Below are positions 54,744 through 62,694 of a stretch of 64,000 nucleotides of DNA, in pieces; the first letter of the stretch is position 1, and every line of letters starts with the position of its first letter. The notes beneath the pieces are model-generated. The model searched no databases and was not told the origin of the DNA. It saw only the letters and a list, made by a program, of their open reading frames with translations. The DNA comes from Bin55 sp965116055. GTDB taxonomy: Bacteria > Pseudomonadota > Gammaproteobacteria > Pseudomonadales > Azotimanducaceae. The stretch spans positions 1,488,001-1,552,000 of the forward strand of contig OZ220466.1 of assembly GCA_965116055.1 (NCBI GenBank), given 5' to 3'. Position numbers and translations under genes: made by a program.

Positions 54744-55610
54744 ATGAAGTTAAAACAATGCGATACGTCGAAGCCATGTACAAAGTATGCCGTGCGTCAG
54801 CGATACGATAGCTATACAAAGTCAGAGCATGAAGTTTGGCGTATAGCTCTGACGGCGCTCGTAAGCGTGTTGGAATCGCGCTGCGCCGTGCCATATTTGT
54901 CATCGTTGCGAGCTTGTGGGCTGACTATTGAGCGGCTTCCGAGGCTCGCCGAAATACGCGACGCGCTGCGACGTTTTGGTTGGAACGCTGTGATGGTCGA
55001 CAGTTTCATCCCGACGCCAGCGTTTATGGTATTGCAAGCCCAATGCACTCTGCCGATCACACACCAAGTACGATCTGCGAGTCAAGCAGGTTACACACCA
55101 ATTCCAGATATTGTCCATGAAGCAGCCGGTCACCTGCCAATGCTCGTCGACTCAGAGTATCGAAGGTTTTTGAAGCGTTTTGGTTATGAAGGCCAACGCT
55201 TGCGTTATTCCGCTCTTGACCGGCGCATCTACGAAGCGCAAAAATCTTTCGCCGAATACCTAAGCTCATCGAATCAAGACCCAGTCGCGGTACAAGACAT
55301 GCAAGCTGAGTTAGAAGCATTACGTCAAAAGCAGCAAGATGCTGTAACGCCTGCTTGCATGGTAGCTAGGTTTCAGTGGTGGACCATTGAGTACGGGCTG
55401 ATCGGTCCTCACGCACGTCTGTATGGAGCTGGATTGTTGTCTTCCTCAAGTGAAGCGCTGGCTACCTCTGAAACGCCGAAATTAGCTCTGTCACTTGATT
55501 GCTTGAATTTCGATTACGAAATATCAAGACCGCAGCCGCAGCTCTTCGTTACGGAAGATTGGGTTCATCTCAACGACCAACTTGATCAACTTGTCGAGCA
55601 TGTCTCTTAG
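54744..55610 (+). CDS. Aromatic amino acid hydroxylase (biopterin-dependent, phenylalanine 4-monooxygenase-like)
   Basis: A 288-residue non-haem iron, tetrahydrobiopterin-dependent hydroxylase. The iron ligands are His125 and His130 in PDIVHEAAGH and Glu216 in WWTIEYGLIG. The core from FIPTPAFMVL to YGLIGPHARLYGAGLLSS is well conserved. Between the His pair and the Glu there are 86 residues, against about 41 in short PhhA-type enzymes; the extra stretch (YEAQKSFAEYL...QAELEALRQKQQD) is a predicted long helix. The HEAAGH motif and this insert recall the long (about 580-residue) hydroxylases of Bacillus and Bacteroidetes, but here the protein ends soon after the core. Expected product: tyrosine from phenylalanine, or a hydroxylated tryptophan. 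Its pterin-recycling partner gene is not adjacent. Confidence 0.85.
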   Translation: MKLKQCDTSKPCTKYAVRQRYDSYTKSEHEVWRIALTALVSVLESRCAVPYLSSLRACGLTIERLPRLAEIRDALRRFGWNAVMVDSFIPTPAFMVLQAQCTLPITHQVRSASQAGYTPIPDIVHEAAGHLPMLVDSEYRRFLKRFGYEGQRLRYSALDRRIYEAQKSFAEYLSSSNQDPVAVQDMQAELEALRQKQQDAVTPACMVARFQWWTIEYGLIGPHARLYGAGLLSSSSEALATSETPKLALSLDCLNFDYEISRPQPQLFVTEDWVHLNDQLDQLVEHVS

Positions 55611-55819
55611 CTATCAGCCTCGTCTCGTAGTACAACACGGGTTTTCGTCTCAGCAAAAATATGCTTCGGCATCACCGAGTGAACATGCCCACAACTGTCG
55701 CAATATACGACGAAAAACCATGGTTCTTTGGTTTTACTTGACTGCACACTGCGCTTGCTTGCAAAGTGATTGATACCCTTGATCCCGCATTCTGGGCATT
55801 TGGGTTCACTCGTAGGCAT
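55607..55819 (-). CDS. Small zinc-ribbon protein
   Basis: A 70-residue protein with two Cys pairs, CPECG (residues 8-12) and CDSCG (residues 40-44), an arrangement that binds zinc. WFFVVYCDSCGHVHSVMPKHIF is the second half. I do not recognise a named family; it resembles short RNA-polymerase-associated or ribosome-associated zinc ribbons in general layout only. It is tightly packed: its start overlaps the cysE coding end by 14 bases on the same strand, and its stop overlaps the convergent hydroxylase gene by four bases. The overlap with cysE suggests cotranscription. Confidence 0.7.
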   Translation of the reverse strand: MPTSEPKCPECGIKGINHFASKRSVQSSKTKEPWFFVVYCDSCGHVHSVMPKHIFAETKTRVVLRDEADS

Positions 55820-56621
55820 CGTCGGATCTTGCTAAATCAAGACGCTGGTCCATATCCAAAGCTGGATCGTTAGCGCTAGGGCGTCCAACAATCTTCGCCG
55901 GCACGCCAGCAACTGTTACATGTGGGGGAACGTTTTCAAGAACCACGCTACCTGCGCCGACTTTCGATCCCTCACCAACAGTGATATTTCCAATAACTTT
56001 ACATCCCGCACTTAGTAGCACACCGCGTCGAATTTTTGGATGACGATCGCCGGACTCTTTGCCTGTGCCGCCGAGGGTCACAGAATGTAGCATAGAGACA
56101 TCATTGTCAATGACAGCGGTTTCGCCGACCACGATTCCCGTAGCGTGATCAAGCATGATGCCATGGCCGATGTTTGCGGCTGGGTGAATATCGACGCCCA
56201 ACCCTATACTGATCTGACCTTGGAAGAATAGCGCTAATGTCGTGCGTTTGTGACGCCAGAGCCAATGACTGATGCGATAAGCCTGTATAGCGTGGAAGCC
56301 TTTATAGAACAGGAATGGTGTAGTCAGATCCGGACAGGCAGGATCTCGATCAACGGTTGCCAACATATCGGCGCAAGCCGCGTCAAGAATTGAGCCATCG
56401 TCGGTCAGCGCTTCCTCAATCACGTCGCGGATCAACATCGTTGGTAGCATTGGATTGTCTAACTTGCTCGCCAAGCGAAAGCTCAATGCCTTATCAATAC
56501 TGTGGTGGTTGAGGACCGTCGCGTGAAAGTAACTACCTAAAATTGGTTCTTCAATGACTTTGGCCTCCGCTTCGTTGCGCATACGGAGCCAGATTTCCTC
56601 TTTCGTATCCTTGATTTTCAC
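55806..56621 (-). CDS. cysE: Serine O-acetyltransferase
   Basis: A 271-residue left-handed beta-helix acetyltransferase that makes O-acetylserine for cysteine synthesis. The N-terminal helical domain (residues 1-140) has ILGSYFHATVLNHHSIDKALSFRLASKL, split over two helices. The hexapeptide-repeat helix holds GVDIHPAANIGHGIMLDHATGIVVGETAVI with the catalytic Asp-His of CysE, and HSVTLGGTG. The C-terminal tail (RPSANDPALDMDQRLDL) is where cysteine inhibition and CysK docking normally act; it does not end in the usual Ile, ending instead in DDAYE. It overlaps the zinc-ribbon gene and is divergent from nadK. Confidence 0.95.
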   Translation of the reverse strand: MKIKDTKEEIWLRMRNEAEAKVIEEPILGSYFHATVLNHHSIDKALSFRLASKLDNPMLPTMLIRDVIEEALTDDGSILDAACADMLATVDRDPACPDLTTPFLFYKGFHAIQAYRISHWLWRHKRTTLALFFQGQISIGLGVDIHPAANIGHGIMLDHATGIVVGETAVIDNDVSMLHSVTLGGTGKESGDRHPKIRRGVLLSAGCKVIGNITVGEGSKVGAGSVVLENVPPHVTVAGVPAKIVGRPSANDPALDMDQRLDLARSDDAYE

Positions 56622-56709
56622 GAGAGGCGCTAATTCGAAGTATGGTCAAATTTTGCACTCAAACGTATCCCGGTGTTTGATTTTTTCGTTTTCATATTAA
56701 TTCAATAAG

Positions 56710-57600
56710 TTGGCTTCGTTACCTTTCCACCGAATCGGGATCATCGGCCGTCAGGGTAGTCCCTACATCAAAGATTCGCTCCAGACTGTCGACGAGATGC
56801 TCAGGAGTCGCGATTGCGAAGTTCTGATTGAGGCCAAATCAGCATCGCTCTTTCAAGCGCAAGATATTGAAGGTGTTCGTAAAGAGGAAATCTGCACCTG
56901 CGATCTCATCGTTGTCGTTGGCGGCGACGGAAGCATCCTTGGGGTAGCAAGGGATTTCGCTGAATTTCAAATTCCTGTCGTAGGCGTCAATCGTGGCAGT
57001 CTTGGATTTCTCGCCGATATTTCCCCGGAGAGTATCGAAGAGCAATTACACCGCGTGTTGGAGGGTGATTATCGCATTGAAGAACATTTCTTACTTCAAC
57101 AGACCGTGCTTCGTGGCAATAAAGTCGTTCATAGAACCTCGGCCTTGAACGATGTGGTAGTCAGTTCAGGATCGCTATCCAGGATGATGGATTTTCGACT
57201 TTCGATTAATGATGAGTTTGTCTATGAACAGCGGTCGGACGGTCTATTAGTTTCGAGTCCAACTGGATCCACCGCGTACTCCCTATCAGCTGGCGGTCCG
57301 ATCATGCACCCGCGTTTAGACGCGATTACAGTCATCCCAATGTACCCCCACACGCTTACGTCGCGGCCTATCGTAGTACCCGGCGATTTCAAGTTGCGTG
57401 TGACAATAGGTGAGGAAACGCACGGTGCGCGAACAAGCTCTGATTCACAGGTGGATTTCGAACTCGAAGCGGGTGATAGCGTTGACATTAATAAACGACC
57501 GTATCCGCTACGATTAATCCATCTGTCAACACACAGCTTTTACGAGGCTTGTCGCAGCAAACTTGATTGGGGTTCGCGGCTTGGGTTGCCGCGTTCTTAG
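56710..57600 (+). CDS. nadK: NAD kinase
   Basis: A 296-residue NAD kinase that makes NADP. The catalytic motif VVGGDGSILG is at about residues 75-84, followed by GVNRGSLGFLADI, TALNDVVVS, RSDGLLVSSPTGSTAYSLSAGGP and the late TSRPIVVP segment, all diagnostic. The start is TTG at 56710: a stop codon lies four codons upstream and no ATG or GTG falls before the conserved first strand (HRIGIIGRQG), so TTG is effectively forced. It is divergent from cysE across about 88 bases and convergent with the mocA-like gene. Confidence 0.95.
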   Translation: MASLPFHRIGIIGRQGSPYIKDSLQTVDEMLRSRDCEVLIEAKSASLFQAQDIEGVRKEEICTCDLIVVVGGDGSILGVARDFAEFQIPVVGVNRGSLGFLADISPESIEEQLHRVLEGDYRIEEHFLLQQTVLRGNKVVHRTSALNDVVVSSGSLSRMMDFRLSINDEFVYEQRSDGLLVSSPTGSTAYSLSAGGPIMHPRLDAITVIPMYPHTLTSRPIVVPGDFKLRVTIGEETHGARTSSDSQVDFELEAGDSVDINKRPYPLRLIHLSTHSFYEACRSKLDWGSRLGLPRS

Positions 57601-58166
57601 TGTTTTAACTGATTTGGCGAATCGACATCGCGTATGACACCCGGGTCGGATACCTGAAGATTGATTAATTGATCCCCATGTTGCTTAAGCAGATTTTTGG
57701 CACCGATATCGCCGCTAAGGTGCTTCATGTCGTCTATGAAGTTAGCTGTAAATGCCACTGGATGTCCAGGTTGACCGTGATAGCTTGGCCGAATGATCGC
57801 GTTCTTGAGTTCCTTAATGCGATTCGATAACTGGCGAATGGTGTTATGTTGAATCCAGGGCATGTCAGCCAAGCCCACGAGCAACCATGGAGTCGATATG
57901 ATGTGGTTGGCTGCTGCTGCCAAGCTGTGCCCCATACCGAGGTAAGCATCAGATGCTTCGACGGTTATGCATTTTGGGGGAAGAAGATCCTGGGCAGGAT
58001 CGTTCGGTTTTAGCACCACATAAACGTGTGTGATGCCGTCAAAATCAAGGTAAGGTCGGACTGACTGCACGAGCATGGGTTGTCCGTCAAGCCGCTCGAA
58101 ACGTTTATCCGAGCCGTATCGCGTCGAGCTTCCGGCCGCGAGAACGATAGCGATGCCTTTGTTTAT
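57597..58166 (-). CDS. mocA: Molybdenum cofactor cytidylyltransferase (MocA-like nucleotidyltransferase), no standard start codon
   Basis: The nucleotidyltransferase signature LAAGSSTRYGSDK followed by RFERLDGQPML is encoded upstream of the first conventional start (ATG 58076), in the same frame, so a 159-residue product from that ATG would lack the CTP-binding loop. The only frame-compatible codon near the expected N terminus is ATA at 58166 (INKGIAIVLAAG), giving about 190 residues, a normal length. VGLADMPWI supplies the metal-binding Asp and GQPGHPVAF the family's GxPGHP motif. The enzyme adds CMP to molybdopterin. It lies directly behind xdhC on the same strand, with the coding region starting at the xdhC stop. 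The start may be a non-AUG codon or a sequence error. Confidence 0.78.
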   Translation of the reverse strand: MNKGIAIVLAAGSSTRYGSDKRFERLDGQPMLVQSVRPYLDFDGITHVYVVLKPNDPAQDLLPPKCITVEASDAYLGMGHSLAAAANHIISTPWLLVGLADMPWIQHNTIRQLSNRIKELKNAIIRPSYHGQPGHPVAFTANFIDDMKHLSGDIGAKNLLKQHGDQLINLQVSDPGVIRDVDSPNQLKH

Positions 58167-58168
58167 TT

Positions 58169-59185
58169 TTAGCCTGACTTGACTAAAGGTAAGTTCTGGT
58201 TTTGATTCAAGGCGGCCTGATCCTTGTTCAGCTTTGCTCGTTCGGCAATGATCTCTGCCAGAATTGAAATGGCTATTTCCGGTGGCGTTTTGCTTCCAAT
58301 TCGCATGCCTATCGGAGCATGAAGTCGCTGAAGCGAAGCTTCATCAACATCTAGAGCAAGCAATCTTTCGCGACGACTCGCAGAAGTGCGCGACGAACCC
58401 ATGGCCCCTATGTAGTACGCATCTGTTTCAAACGCTTCCAGCAAACCCATATCGTCAATTCGAGGGTCATGGGTTAAAGCGATGATGGCAGATTGAGAGT
58501 CATAGGCGTGTTTACGAATCGCGTCATCCGGAAAGTCGCAAATTTTTACCGTGCCTTCGACATGCAATTCATCCAGTTTTTCTTGTCGTGGATCGCAAAC
58601 GGTTACTTGATACTCAAGCATGCTTGCCAGCTCGGCGACGTACTGCGTGACCATGCTTGCACCTATGATGAACAGATGGTGACTCGGTCCATGTACTTGT
58701 CTAAGTACGCGTGAGTCGTAGTTGTAGAAAAATGGTTCATGCGCGTCGGTTTCCTGAACTTCCCGATTCGCTGAATCGACGTGTAGCACACGTTTGACCA
58801 GTTTCCGCTCGCAGAGCTTTGCGTTGAGTAGTTCAAAATCGTCAAGCGTAGGCTGGTCGCTTTGAAGTGGTTCAATCACGATATCAAGGTGACCGCCGCA
58901 AGGCAGACCAAGCTGCTCGGCTTCTTCATCCGTTTCGCCATAGCGGAAGAACTGGGGATGCGTTTTCGCAAGGGTGCCATTCTGTAACTTGTCGATAAGG
59001 TCTTCCTCGACACAACCGCCGGAAAGTGAGCCGACCATATAACCGTCTTCGCTGCAGACCATCATGGACCCTTCCGGTCGCGGTGACGAACCGTAGGTAG
59101 CGACAACCGTAGAGAGCCAACAATGCTTTCCAGTGTGTAGCCAATCGTAAGTCTGGCTAATAACTTGGTGGTTGGCTGCTTTCAT
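58169..59185 (-). CDS. xdhC: XdhC/CoxI family molybdenum cofactor insertion protein
   Basis: A 338-residue XdhC-family protein, which binds, sulfurates or delivers molybdenum cofactor to xanthine dehydrogenase-type enzymes. The N-terminal domain has GSSPRPEGSMMVCSEDGYMVGSLSGGCVE (in two strands) and LGLPCGGHLDIVIEPL, where CGG is the family's conserved site. The C-terminal Rossmann-like domain has HLFIIGASMVTQYVAELA, ALTHDPRIDDMGLLEAF, YIGAMGSSRTSASRRERL and the closing PIGMRIGSKTPPEIAISILAEIIA. The mocA-like gene follows at once. Its probable client in the window is the molybdenum hydroxylase subunit at 4103-6352, about 52 kb away. Confidence 0.92.
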   Translation of the reverse strand: MKAANHQVISQTYDWLHTGKHCWLSTVVATYGSSPRPEGSMMVCSEDGYMVGSLSGGCVEEDLIDKLQNGTLAKTHPQFFRYGETDEEAEQLGLPCGGHLDIVIEPLQSDQPTLDDFELLNAKLCERKLVKRVLHVDSANREVQETDAHEPFFYNYDSRVLRQVHGPSHHLFIIGASMVTQYVAELASMLEYQVTVCDPRQEKLDELHVEGTVKICDFPDDAIRKHAYDSQSAIIALTHDPRIDDMGLLEAFETDAYYIGAMGSSRTSASRRERLLALDVDEASLQRLHAPIGMRIGSKTPPEIAISILAEIIAERAKLNKDQAALNQNQNLPLVKSG

Positions 59186-59252
59186 GCAAGAACGAACGCA
59201 AATGAGCTTTGATTATAGAAAGCGATGAACTTTTTCGTATACCGCAGGGGAG

Positions 59253-60911
59253 TTAGTTCACGATAGAGTGAAGACCGAATTCTTTTTCCTTAGTTACTGC
59301 GTTTTCTGCAATAGAATCAATCAATTGCTTTATGTCTTTAAACTCGAAATCAAATTCGCTTATTGATGAACCGTATACTAAATCGTCAAGTTTCGTCATG
59401 AGATCGACGCCACTAGGCGTTGAATTTGCAACTGCTCTTGCGACTACGCGATTGATATTAAGTCGTTGTGCCAGTAAGGACAGAACAGCTTGACGAAGGG
59501 CACTTGCGTCCTTCTGAACGATGGCTTGACGGATCGCGGCGTCATTAACTTGATGCGGTGACTTTTGATGAGTTTTTTTAGCTTTGTGAAAACTGTTTCT
59601 GAAAACGATCACTCCCAAAACGAGCACCCAGCCTGTGATTGCAACGACTGCGAGCGCGATAAGCCATGAACTTTGATCATGTGAAACGGGTACAGAATCA
59701 TTTCTTACTAATACTGGTTCTTGAATCGGGACGATTGATTCGTCAAGTTCTTCTCCACCAACAACGGATGGACTAGGGATATTGAAAGACACGGCGGGAA
59801 GGGTTGTGGTGCGTACTTGCTCCGATTGGATGTCCCACCAAGTCAAGGTGAATGCCGGTAATTGAACTATCCCGGGCTCTACAGCTATTAAGTTAAAAAC
59901 GCGCGACTTGGTGCCCCAAACGACATTGTTCTCCAGTACAGTGTCTGTTGCAGATTGTTCTGGGTAGATTCGTAAGCCCAGGATCTCTCCTAATTCAAGA
60001 GGTAGAAGCGCTGATTCGTAACTGTTCTGAGCCCTTAATTGAATCGTTCGTGTTATCGCTTCGCCAAGCTCAAGGGTGTCAAAAACTGTCGGATTAAATA
60101 CCTGAGAAAGTTCGATCTTTGAAGCAGGAAACCAGGGTGAGTCATGGGGAAATTCATCTGGAATTGGCAATATGGTGATATTTTTTGCTTCCGCGGTAAT
60201 GGTTCTGAATTGGGGACGAAATTGATGGTTATAGATTGCGATGCGGGCACTTTCGCCAGGAATATGTAGCGTACCGCTCTTTTCTGCAAATACAACGAAG
60301 CGCCATTGCATCACGTAGTACATCTCGCCATTTCGATTTTCTTGCAGCGATTCGACGCTAGCGAGAGGTATAACCGTCGCATTTTCGATCTGTAGCGCTT
60401 TATCCTTCGGGACCGATGGGATTTGCGCTTGTGCTGTGTACAGCATCCTCCGAGTGATGTAAATCGCGGCTTGTGGGTACTGCGTATCGTGTGATGTGAT
60501 TGTTTCGAAGAATGCTGTTTTTCCGACAAGATCGCGCTCTGCCTTGGACACAGGCCTGACGCTCAATCGCAGTCCATTGGTTTGCTGATTGCCTACGGGG
60601 ATTGGCTGGATGTTGATGGTTCCGGATCGTTTTGGCATGAGTACGAATGTCCACTGCTTCGAGCTATTGAAACGACCGTTGATGATTTCAAATCGTGATT
60701 GCGTGCCCGAGCTCGTAATTTCAAAATCGCTTTCTAACGCGCTCATATCGGGTTCGGCATCTTCGTTGCCGCGCGCGTTAATAGTCAAAGTTACTGGCTC
60801 GAATTCGCCTACGACCTCGGCGCTCAGCGATGCGCTGACCTGCCCAAACGCTCCTTGCGAAAGAACGGTCATAGCCAACGCTAAAACCAATGGGTGCTTA
60901 ATCCATTTCAT
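59253..60911 (-). CDS. batD: BatD family protein
   Basis: A 552-residue exported membrane protein of the BatD (aerotolerance) family. A signal peptide of about 23 residues ends in GAFG, followed by beta-sandwich domains: VSASLSAEVVGEFEPVTLTINARG, FNSSKQWTFVLMPKRSGTINI and IYITRRMLYTAQAQI, all typical BatD segments. A single transmembrane helix (SWLIALAVVAITGWVLVLGVIVF) near residue 425-447 precedes a cytoplasmic tail of about 100 residues. It starts seven bases after the batBC stop, so it is in the same operon. Bat proteins are linked to oxidative-stress tolerance and envelope function in Bacteroides and Leptospira; mechanism is unknown. Confidence 0.87.
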   Translation of the reverse strand: MKWIKHPLVLALAMTVLSQGAFGQVSASLSAEVVGEFEPVTLTINARGNEDAEPDMSALESDFEITSSGTQSRFEIINGRFNSSKQWTFVLMPKRSGTINIQPIPVGNQQTNGLRLSVRPVSKAERDLVGKTAFFETITSHDTQYPQAAIYITRRMLYTAQAQIPSVPKDKALQIENATVIPLASVESLQENRNGEMYYVMQWRFVVFAEKSGTLHIPGESARIAIYNHQFRPQFRTITAEAKNITILPIPDEFPHDSPWFPASKIELSQVFNPTVFDTLELGEAITRTIQLRAQNSYESALLPLELGEILGLRIYPEQSATDTVLENNVVWGTKSRVFNLIAVEPGIVQLPAFTLTWWDIQSEQVRTTTLPAVSFNIPSPSVVGGEELDESIVPIQEPVLVRNDSVPVSHDQSSWLIALAVVAITGWVLVLGVIVFRNSFHKAKKTHQKSPHQVNDAAIRQAIVQKDASALRQAVLSLLAQRLNINRVVARAVANSTPSGVDLMTKLDDLVYGSSISEFDFEFKDIKQLIDSIAENAVTKEKEFGLHSIVN

Positions 60912-60918
60912 GTACGTC

Positions 60919-62694
60919 TCACCACGCCGACCCGGTATCTTTTGTCGTTAGTTCGCCGCGTTCGATTCGAGCGTTTGATTCCGCTTGAAACTTACGGCGC
61001 AGTAATCCGCTAGGATCTTCGGGAATGCGTCGAAGCCACCGTTGGTGAATCTCGCGTTGTTCGCGCGCTTCATTGGATTCACCAGCATGAACTTGGCCTC
61101 CTTCGTTGGTCAATGCCTCTTCGTCGTTTTGCTTCTGAGATCGCGTTTGAGATTCAGATTTCTGTGCTTCCTCTTCTTTTAATTCACTCTTTTGGGCATT
61201 TTGCTCTGCAGGCTCTTGATTTTGATTCTGTTGGGAAGCGCTTTGGTTCTCAGCGGCGCTGGAATCTTGGGAATCATTGGATGGCGCAGCTTGAGTGTCT
61301 TGTTGTGACTGATCGCTCATAGATTCTTGCGATGCATTCTGCGCTTGACCCCCTTCGTTTTCCTCTGATCCGCTGTTTTGTTGCTGCATTGTTTGCAGTA
61401 ATTCCTCAAGCACCGATCTGTTATGTTTTGCGTCTTCGTGGCTTGGATAGCGTTCGAGCACGTTGTCGTAGGCCTGAATGGCTTCTTCGAAACGACCCTC
61501 CCAAGCGAGCGCGTTCCCTTGGTTGTAGGCAGCGTCTAACGATTCATCTTGGGCGAATAATTCGCTCGCTGCTTCGAATTCACCGCTTCGGTATTTCGCA
61601 ATGCCGCGCCACTGAGGGTCGTCGAACAAATCAGCCGCAACGTTGAAATTACCGTTTTCGTGGGCTATATGACCCTGTCGATCGCGCGGGATCCATAAAT
61701 CTTCTAACCATCCTGCATCAACGTTGAGACCCACTGCAAGTAGCACAATGACTAATCCGCCTCGACGCATGGAGAAAGATAGCAAAAGAGCGAGTGGCAC
61801 AATGAGCAAGAAGCCAAGGTCGTACCACGTATCGAACGTTTCATTTTCAAGCGTTTCTGCCTCGAACAAGGAATGGTCTTGTATCAGGAAGTTGATATCG
61901 CTATCCGTTCTCGAAATGGTTCGGTAGCGCCCGCCGATCACCATCGCAAAATCTTTTAGCAAATCAACGTCAAGCGATCGGTGTCTGCCTGTGGGTTCTG
62001 GGGAATTCGGCGCGCCGACACCAAGAATAGAAATTGAGTGACGCTGGTCAATGGCATCGCGCAGCCCGGCAAAATCGTCTATTCCGTCAGTGATCAACAA
62101 CACAGTACCGTGATCTTGATTCAGCGAATCTAATAGTTCGCTGGCGAGTCTGAACGCCGCGACGGCATTACTTCCCTTGACAGGCATCATGTCTGGGTCC
62201 AAAGAAGGAAGCAAGTTCAAAATGTTGCCGTTGTCGCGCGTAAACGGCGTTACCACGTACGCATCACCCGCATACGCGACGAAGGCTGTTAAACCTTCTT
62301 CTCGCTGTGCGAGAATGTCGCTTACTTTAAATTTTGCGCGCTCAATTCGACTGGGTTGGATATCCGTTGATGTCATGCTAAGCGTTAAGTCAAGCACGAT
62401 GACGAGCGGGTTACTTTTAGTTTTCACAGGTTGGGGTAGGCGTTCGAAGGTTGGTCCAGCCAATGCGAGTGCAGCGAGCAGAAGCGCAAGTGGCGGTAGA
62501 ACCAATATCGCGCGACCTTTAGGCGAGCCCTTCGACTCAATCAATGCGTCAAACAACGCTGGAGCAAGCACCTTGTGCCAATTGTTCGAACGCGCTGTGA
62601 ATCTCATGTGTAAAAACACAATAAAAGGGATCGCAGCTAAGAGAAGCAACCACCAGGGTCGAAGAAAGTGAAATTCGGCAAACTGTTCAAACAT
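60919..62694 (-). CDS. VWA-TPR fusion protein (BatB plus BatC)
   Basis: A 591-residue membrane protein joining two Bat parts. Two hydrophobic segments (residues about 12-28 and 62-80) precede a von Willebrand A domain with metal-site motif D102-L-T104-L-S106 (DLTLSM) in place of the more usual D-x-S-x-S. A further helix lies near residue 305. TPR units (about 345-435; AAYNQGNALAWEGRFEEAIQAYD) follow, and then about 120 residues of low-complexity Gln/Ser/Glu/Asn-rich sequence. The end RWLRRIPEDPSGLLRRKF is the standard BatC-type tail. Its start overlaps the batA stop by eight bases. The domain order makes it a natural BatB-BatC fusion. Confidence 0.88.
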   Translation of the reverse strand: MFEQFAEFHFLRPWWLLLLAAIPFIVFLHMRFTARSNNWHKVLAPALFDALIESKGSPKGRAILVLPPLALLLAALALAGPTFERLPQPVKTKSNPLVIVLDLTLSMTSTDIQPSRIERAKFKVSDILAQREEGLTAFVAYAGDAYVVTPFTRDNGNILNLLPSLDPDMMPVKGSNAVAAFRLASELLDSLNQDHGTVLLITDGIDDFAGLRDAIDQRHSISILGVGAPNSPEPTGRHRSLDVDLLKDFAMVIGGRYRTISRTDSDINFLIQDHSLFEAETLENETFDTWYDLGFLLIVPLALLLSFSMRRGGLVIVLLAVGLNVDAGWLEDLWIPRDRQGHIAHENGNFNVAADLFDDPQWRGIAKYRSGEFEAASELFAQDESLDAAYNQGNALAWEGRFEEAIQAYDNVLERYPSHEDAKHNRSVLEELLQTMQQQNSGSEENEGGQAQNASQESMSDQSQQDTQAAPSNDSQDSSAAENQSASQQNQNQEPAEQNAQKSELKEEEAQKSESQTRSQKQNDEEALTNEGGQVHAGESNEAREQREIHQRWLRRIPEDPSGLLRRKFQAESNARIERGELTTKDTGSAW

